Assembly (NCBI GenBank): GCA_036939355.1
Contig: JALLAP010001378.1
Location: 1-10,689, forward strand
DNA: 10,689 nucleotides
Reading direction: 5' to 3'
Source of the DNA: Thalassiosira profunda
Taxonomy: Eukaryota > Bacillariophyta > Thalassiosirophyceae > Thalassiosirales > Thalassiosiraceae
The position numbers were made by a program, and so were the translations under genes. The notes below the pieces were generated by a model, which was not told where the DNA came from, made no database searches, and saw nothing but the letters and a program-made list of their open reading frames with translations. Positions 6,768-10,689 of this stretch are shown piece by piece (the stretch's first letter is position 1; every line of letters begins with the position of its first letter).

Positions 6768-8573
6768 ATGCTCATCTTTGAGGCTGCCATGATGGTCCCC
6801 GTCACGCGGGCGATACGCCACCTCCGTCCACTAGCTTTGACCGCCGTCTTCGTCATATGCATCTTCCGTCGGCTATCCGCTCCGACCGGGACGAGTCTGC
6901 TCGAGGACATCCTGACGAACTGGACGGAGCTCGACGAAAGGATGTCTCGAACGATCGAATTCATGTCATACGGCGACGGCCATTGCAGATTTCTGTTGTC
7001 GTGGATCGCGATGGTTATTTCTGCCGTTGCCAAGGACATCGTCGCCCTGACGGGTATGCTCGGCCTCCTCCGGGCGGGATACTGCCTCCTAAACTTCGGG
7101 GCGGCGGAGTGGAGGGATATCTTCTCGCGCCCGTTCCTCGACTGGTTGGTGCATTCCGAGGGCGTGCCGTACGTCGGGGCGAAACTGCGGGAACTTTCCG
7201 ACGGGATCGCGAGGGAGGCGGACGCGATGCTGGGCAAGGATCCGAAGCGGACGATTCGGTCGTCGTTGCCGAAAGAGGGCGTGACCGGAGAGCGAGTGCT
7301 GAAGGAACTGCAAGGCTGCGCTGGGAGGGAAAACGCTATTGTCGAGGAGGGGAAGGTCTCGGGCACCCTGTATTCTGGTGGGGCGCGCCACTCGGAGTTG
7401 ATGAGCGGCGTGCACGCGCTGTATCAGTGGTCGAACCCGCTAAAGCCGGGGGTATGGCCGCGAATCAACCAGTGCGAGGCGGAGATCGTTTCCATGACGG
7501 CCGATATGCTGCACGGCCCGCCTGTAGGCTGCGTGACGTCCGGCGGGACGGAAAGCATTTTAATGGCAGTGAGGGCCCACCTCGTATGCTTCGGAAGGCG
7601 AAGGGGCGTGAAGTTTCCGGAAGTCATATGCGGCTCGACCGCCCATTGTTCGCTCAACAAGGCGTGCCAAATGATGGGCGTCCGTCTCGTGACGGTGGAT
7701 TGCGACGACTCGAATTCGTACGAGCTGCGGGCCGAGGACGTGCGGAGGCGCGTCACCTGCAACACGATCATGGTATTTGCCTCGGCGCCGTCCTTCCCTC
7801 GGGGGACGATCGACCGCATCGCCGATCTGTCAGCGTTAACGGTGCGGTACGACATAGGCCTCCACGTCGACGCATGCCTCGGCGGCTTCGTCCTGCCGTT
7901 CATTTGTGAAGAAGATATCGGCATCGAAGCGTTCGACTTCCGCCTCCCCGGTGTTGCCAGCATTAGCGCCGATACTCACAAGTACGGTCATTCGACCAAA
8001 GGGACGAGCGTGGTCCTATTTCGGTCCTTGAGTCTGCGCCGCGCATCCTACTTTCCGTACAGCGGATGGTCCGGGGGACTGTACATCACGCCGACCGCCG
8101 CCGGCAGCCGTCCTGGGGCTGCCATCGGATGTGCGTGGGCTGCCCTTGTATCTATCGGAGAAGCGGGCTACAGACGGAAAGCGAAGGTAATCGTTGACGG
8201 GGCACGGAAGATCGCCATTGAAATCCAATCGATTCCAGAGCTCAAGCTAACAACCAAAAATCCTACGGTGGTTGTGAGCTTCAGTTCAGACGAGTTCGAC
8301 ATATACAACTTGAAAGACGCATTGTCAAAGATGGGCTGGAGTCTGAATCCGCTGCAGTCGCCTCCGGGGTTGAACATTTGCGTCACCGAGAACATAGCCG
8401 TGGGCGAGTTCTTGCGTGACTTGAGAGAAGCAGTGGCCCGAGTGAAGGCGCAAAGTTTGACGAAACCAAAGAAGGGTGGGACGGCGGCACTGTATGATGC
8501 AGTTAGGACTCTTCCATCGGGCCTGGTAGAGTATGCCATGTGCCGGTTCACTGATGCTTCTCTTTCGCCGTGA
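6768..8573 (+). CDS. Sphingosine-1-phosphate lyase (PLP-dependent)
   Basis: This 601-residue single-exon enzyme belongs to the SGPL1/Dpl1 group of PLP-dependent lyases. That family cleaves phosphorylated long-chain bases into a fatty aldehyde and phosphoethanolamine, the exit step of sphingolipid breakdown, usually at the ER. The start at 6768 is the first ATG in the frame. A hydrophobic segment near residues 22-34 is the likely membrane anchor. Diagnostic blocks in order: VSGTLYSGG (197-205), CVTSGGTESILMA (255-267) for phosphate binding, HVDACLGGF (366-374) with the PLP-ring Asp, SISADTHKYG (398-407) with the Schiff-base Lys405, and TAAGSRPGA. The C-terminal half keeps FDIYNL and GWSLNPLQSPP. 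Nothing essential seems missing. GC is about 63% near 7141-7200 but about 43% at 8221-8280. It is divergent from the P450-GT4 gene and convergent with the sulfotransferase gene. Confidence 0.93.
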   Translation: MLIFEAAMMVPVTRAIRHLRPLALTAVFVICIFRRLSAPTGTSLLEDILTNWTELDERMSRTIEFMSYGDGHCRFLLSWIAMVISAVAKDIVALTGMLGLLRAGYCLLNFGAAEWRDIFSRPFLDWLVHSEGVPYVGAKLRELSDGIAREADAMLGKDPKRTIRSSLPKEGVTGERVLKELQGCAGRENAIVEEGKVSGTLYSGGARHSELMSGVHALYQWSNPLKPGVWPRINQCEAEIVSMTADMLHGPPVGCVTSGGTESILMAVRAHLVCFGRRRGVKFPEVICGSTAHCSLNKACQMMGVRLVTVDCDDSNSYELRAEDVRRRVTCNTIMVFASAPSFPRGTIDRIADLSALTVRYDIGLHVDACLGGFVLPFICEEDIGIEAFDFRLPGVASISADTHKYGHSTKGTSVVLFRSLSLRRASYFPYSGWSGGLYITPTAAGSRPGAAIGCAWAALVSIGEAGYRRKAKVIVDGARKIAIEIQSIPELKLTTKNPTVVVSFSSDEFDIYNLKDALSKMGWSLNPLQSPPGLNICVTENIAVGEFLRDLREAVARVKAQSLTKPKKGGTAALYDAVRTLPSGLVEYAMCRFTDASLSP

Positions 8574-8769
8574 CCGTGACCCAGGCATTCTTTTTCAGCA
8601 CTGTCATCACTAGCTGGTGAAGAAGAAGCGAAGGGGTGCTGTTTGGGGTTTAGAGATAAAATTGAGGGCTGGCTGATTCTCCTCTTCCTTCGAGTTCAAG
8701 GCGGGCCTCTCCCTCGAGCCTGGCCTGAAGTGCCTCCTATTTGCGGCGACGGGCCTCCTCACCGCCATT

Positions 8770-10184
8770 TCACAGTGCAGCATATACTGCATCTCGAAAC
8801 ACCTTACTGGAGAATACATCCCGGCAAACACTCGGAACCGGAATGGCATCGAAGCAAGCATAATCCATCGCATACACTGCACACAGGGCCCTCGCCGTCT
8901 CGTCATGCATGCTCCAAACACGCTTGGCGGACGAATAAAAGCCATGCTCGTCATCCTGGGACGGGTGCCGAGACTTGAGCGAGAACTCGTTTCCCAGCCC
9001 TTCCGGCAATCCGCTGCCGCAGCTCCTCGCCAGGAACTCCGGGAACTCAACGCCCAGGTTGGATATCGCGGGGAGGTACTTCACGTCCAGCCCGTCGATG
9101 CCGGCAAACTGCCATGGCACGCCCGCCATGCTGAACACGTGATGGACGGACCAGTGGGGACTGGACGAGGCGATTCCGGAGGAGTGCGCCCCCCGGACGA
9201 GGTCGGATACGAACCCCCTGAACCTCGCGTCGGTGCCGTTCCCGTGCCGTACGAAGCCCAATCTGCCGGAGTTCTTTTCGGTCTCCCATCTGTGGTTCGA
9301 CCAGTGGGCGACCCGCCACTCCATCTCGTTGTAACCCGATAGGAAACGCTCGACGGGATCGCGGACCGCAGTTATCACGCAGGTCGTATTGAATTGTGAT
9401 CGCGGGATGTGCGTCTGCAACGCCTGTTTGGTCGACTTGTGTTCCCAGATTTCACCGCCTTCTATTTGGGACATGGAATGCTTCAGATTCCCCACGATGT
9501 AGTTGTTCGCTGCCCTGATAATACGAAGGTGAACAGTGAGCAGTCAGTATGAATGTCACGAGATAAGGTGCAGTGCCACACTCACTTCCAAATCCTCGGG
9601 TAAACCACATGCCCCGCCCCCTCCGGAAAAGTGTATCCCAGCACCCCCTTGTCCGTCGTGAAGAACTGCTGCGCGAACACCATATCCTCTCTTGACACCT
9701 GAAAAGGTACGAGCCTGCACCCGCCCGCCTGATCTTCATTCGGGACGTGATTTTCGGGCACCTGCGGGCACACCAGGCGGTTGAACCCGAGCTCGGACCT
9801 GGCCAACGAGAATAGGGTTTGGAACGCCCCGCGGTTGGGCCTCATTTTGGGGCACATGCGCCGCTTTAGGTCGGGCCAAGTTTGGTCGAAGGAGGAGGAG
9901 AATGCCGACGTTGATCCGTTTTTGGGTTGGCCGTCGGACGCTGATGTTGATGCTGTCGTGTCTCTTGCATCCTGAACCGTCTGCATTACCACCGATGCCA
10001 CTCCATCAATGCTGATGCTGCTGCCGTCGTCAAAGCCATCACCTTTTCCGGCGGGGCGGGCGCCGCTGCCAAAGGACGCAGAGCTCGCATCGCACAGCCG
10101 GCCAAGATCATTGCGGTCGTCCAAAACGAGCCACGTGAACGAGGCTCCGAGAATAATGCAACACAGTGACCAGAACGCTGTCAT
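8770..10184 (-). CDS. Golgi-type membrane sulfotransferase, two exons
   Basis: This 447-residue protein is encoded by exons 10184-9586 and 9514-8770, joined in phase 2 so that AA plus G makes Lys200. It looks like a type II membrane protein: a short N-terminus, a hydrophobic anchor at residues 4-21, then a Ser/Gly/Asp-rich stem to about residue 100 and a luminal catalytic domain. The clearest motif is CVITAVRDPVERFLSGYNEM, whose RDPxxRxxSxY (251-261) matches the 3'-phosphate-binding loop of PAPS-dependent carbohydrate sulfotransferases. The intron splits VVYPRIWK/AANNYI, at the place of the 5'-phosphosulfate loop, where the usual PK-GS/T-T is replaced by WKAANN. Near the C-terminus, CAVYAMDYACFD fits the family's closing Y-x-x-D-Y/F-x-x-F block. 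The acceptor is unknown; a polysaccharide or glycoprotein in the secretory path is most likely. Confidence 0.84.
9515..9585 (-). other. Intron of the sulfotransferase gene (71 bases)
   Basis: On the minus strand the donor is GTGAGT at 9585 and the acceptor ends in TTATCAG at 9515. It is phase 2 and joins PRIWK to AANNYIVGNLK. Without splicing, the frame stops at a TGA inside the donor. Confidence 0.9.
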
Positions 10185-10567
10185 CTCCAGTTCACGGTCA
10201 GATGATGGTGGAAGTGGCAGAGTTTATGCAACGCGCAGACGCCTGCGGGCACCAGCCACTGATTCTCTATTGTACAGCTGCCCCCCCGTGTCTACACCCT
10301 AACCCTGCCCGATGATACAATTGTAGCTGTCATCGAAGCAACCCGGGGCACCCCCCACATACAATACACGTTGGTGTTTGGCGTTTGGCTGTTGGCTGTT
10401 GGCTGTTGGCTCTCTAGATAGAGCTGTTGGTGAAGGTGAAAACGTGGAAGGGGAGGTAAGGTGAAGCCAAAAAGGGGGCAAAGACCCTTGCCCGTCAAAA
10501 TAACGGCTCTTTTTTCTTCTTGTCAGCCAGCTTTGTCGCCGTTGCAAAGTGTTGCCTCTCCAGCGCG
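10185..10567. promoter_or_regulatory. Divergent spacer upstream of the sulfotransferase gene
   Basis: This spacer of 383 bases lies between the sulfotransferase start (minus strand) and a possible plus-strand start at 10568. It should hold the sulfotransferase promoter. It contains a GTTGGCT tandem repeat at 10384-10411, a short inverted repeat GCTCT-ctagat-AGAGC at 10409-10424, and a pyrimidine run ending in CAG (10508-10527) that could be a splice acceptor. No TATA box was recognised. Frames on the minus strand are Pro/Ser-rich and look spurious. Confidence 0.5.
10384..10411. repeat. GTTGGCT heptamer tandem repeat
   Basis: Three exact GTTGGCT units at 10391-10397, 10398-10404 and 10405-10411 follow one variant unit, TTTGGCT (10384-10390). 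Related TTTGG and TTGG words extend upstream from about 10369, and one more TGTTGG lies at 10425-10430. It looks like a small slippage-prone minisatellite. Confidence 0.85.
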
Positions 10568-10689
10568 ATGGCGGGGATCCAGCCGCCCTCCTCCTCCTCG
10601 CGGGTGCGCCCGCGGCCGCCGGCGTCGTCCTCTGCCGCGCCGCAGCGGCCCACAGCCGCCGTCGCCCCGGGCAGCGTGGCAAAACCGGC
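10568..10689 (+). CDS. Possible 5' end of a gene, cut by the window edge
   Basis: An ATG at 10568 with G at -3 and +4 opens a frame that runs to the window end without a stop (40 full codons). It begins MAGIQPPSSSSRVRPRPPAS and stays rich in Pro, Ala, Ser and Arg. This could be a disordered N-terminus or a plastid or mitochondrial presequence, but it lacks a clear hydrophobic signal core. High GC makes open frames likely by chance in such a short stretch, so this is tentative. No function can be assigned. Confidence 0.38.
   Translation, partial: MAGIQPPSSSSRVRPRPPASSSAAPQRPTAAVAPGSVAKP

Noticed and set aside
6857..7909. 350-codon plus-strand frame inside the lyase gene
   Set aside because: It is the shifted frame of the lyase, with Arg/Gly-rich sequence and no domain.
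10299..10682. 127-codon minus-strand frame at the window end
   Set aside because: Arg/Ala/Pro-rich and then Ser/Thr/Pro-rich low-complexity sequence crossing the tandem repeat; no domain and no splice support.

Overview
The window looks like nuclear DNA of a photosynthetic stramenopile, most likely a diatom. The evidence is a plastid protein with a bipartite presequence cut at an ASA/F site, short spliceosomal introns of 71-80 bases with GTGAG/GTAAG donors and CAG/TAG acceptors, well-separated genes on both strands, and a Golgi-type sulfotransferase. Overall GC is moderate but uneven. One undetermined base (N) lies at 628. No transposon, CRISPR array, rRNA or tRNA was seen.

Layout. (1) 115-600 (+): a plastid-targeted TatA/Hcf106-family protein of the thylakoid twin-arginine translocase. 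(2) 601-1610: no confident gene, but it may hold a small first exon of the next gene. (3) 1611-3221 (+): a four-exon (possibly five-exon) coiled-coil protein. (4) 3222-3503: a tail-to-tail spacer with a perfect 13-bp-arm hairpin. (5) 3504-6410 (-): one uninterrupted reading frame encoding a complete cytochrome P450 joined to a complete SQD2-like GT4 glycosyltransferase, with a hydrophobic segment between them. (6) 6411-6767: a short head-to-head promoter region with three copies of GAGCACA. (7) 6768-8573 (+): sphingosine-1-phosphate lyase. (8) 8770-10184 (-): a two-exon type II membrane sulfotransferase. (9) 10185-10567: a second divergent spacer with a GTTGGCT tandem repeat. (10) 10568-10689 (+): the possible start of another gene, cut by the window edge.

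How the genes may work together. The P450-glycosyltransferase fusion and the sphingosine-1-phosphate lyase share a 357-base divergent promoter region and both look like membrane-lipid enzymes. Co-regulation in lipid remodelling or turnover is a reasonable inference but is not shown by the sequence. The Tat component, coiled-coil protein and sulfotransferase have no visible functional link to this pair. The most novel item is the P450-GT4 fusion, with a hydrophobic segment that resembles a buried signal peptide or anchor between the two enzymes.
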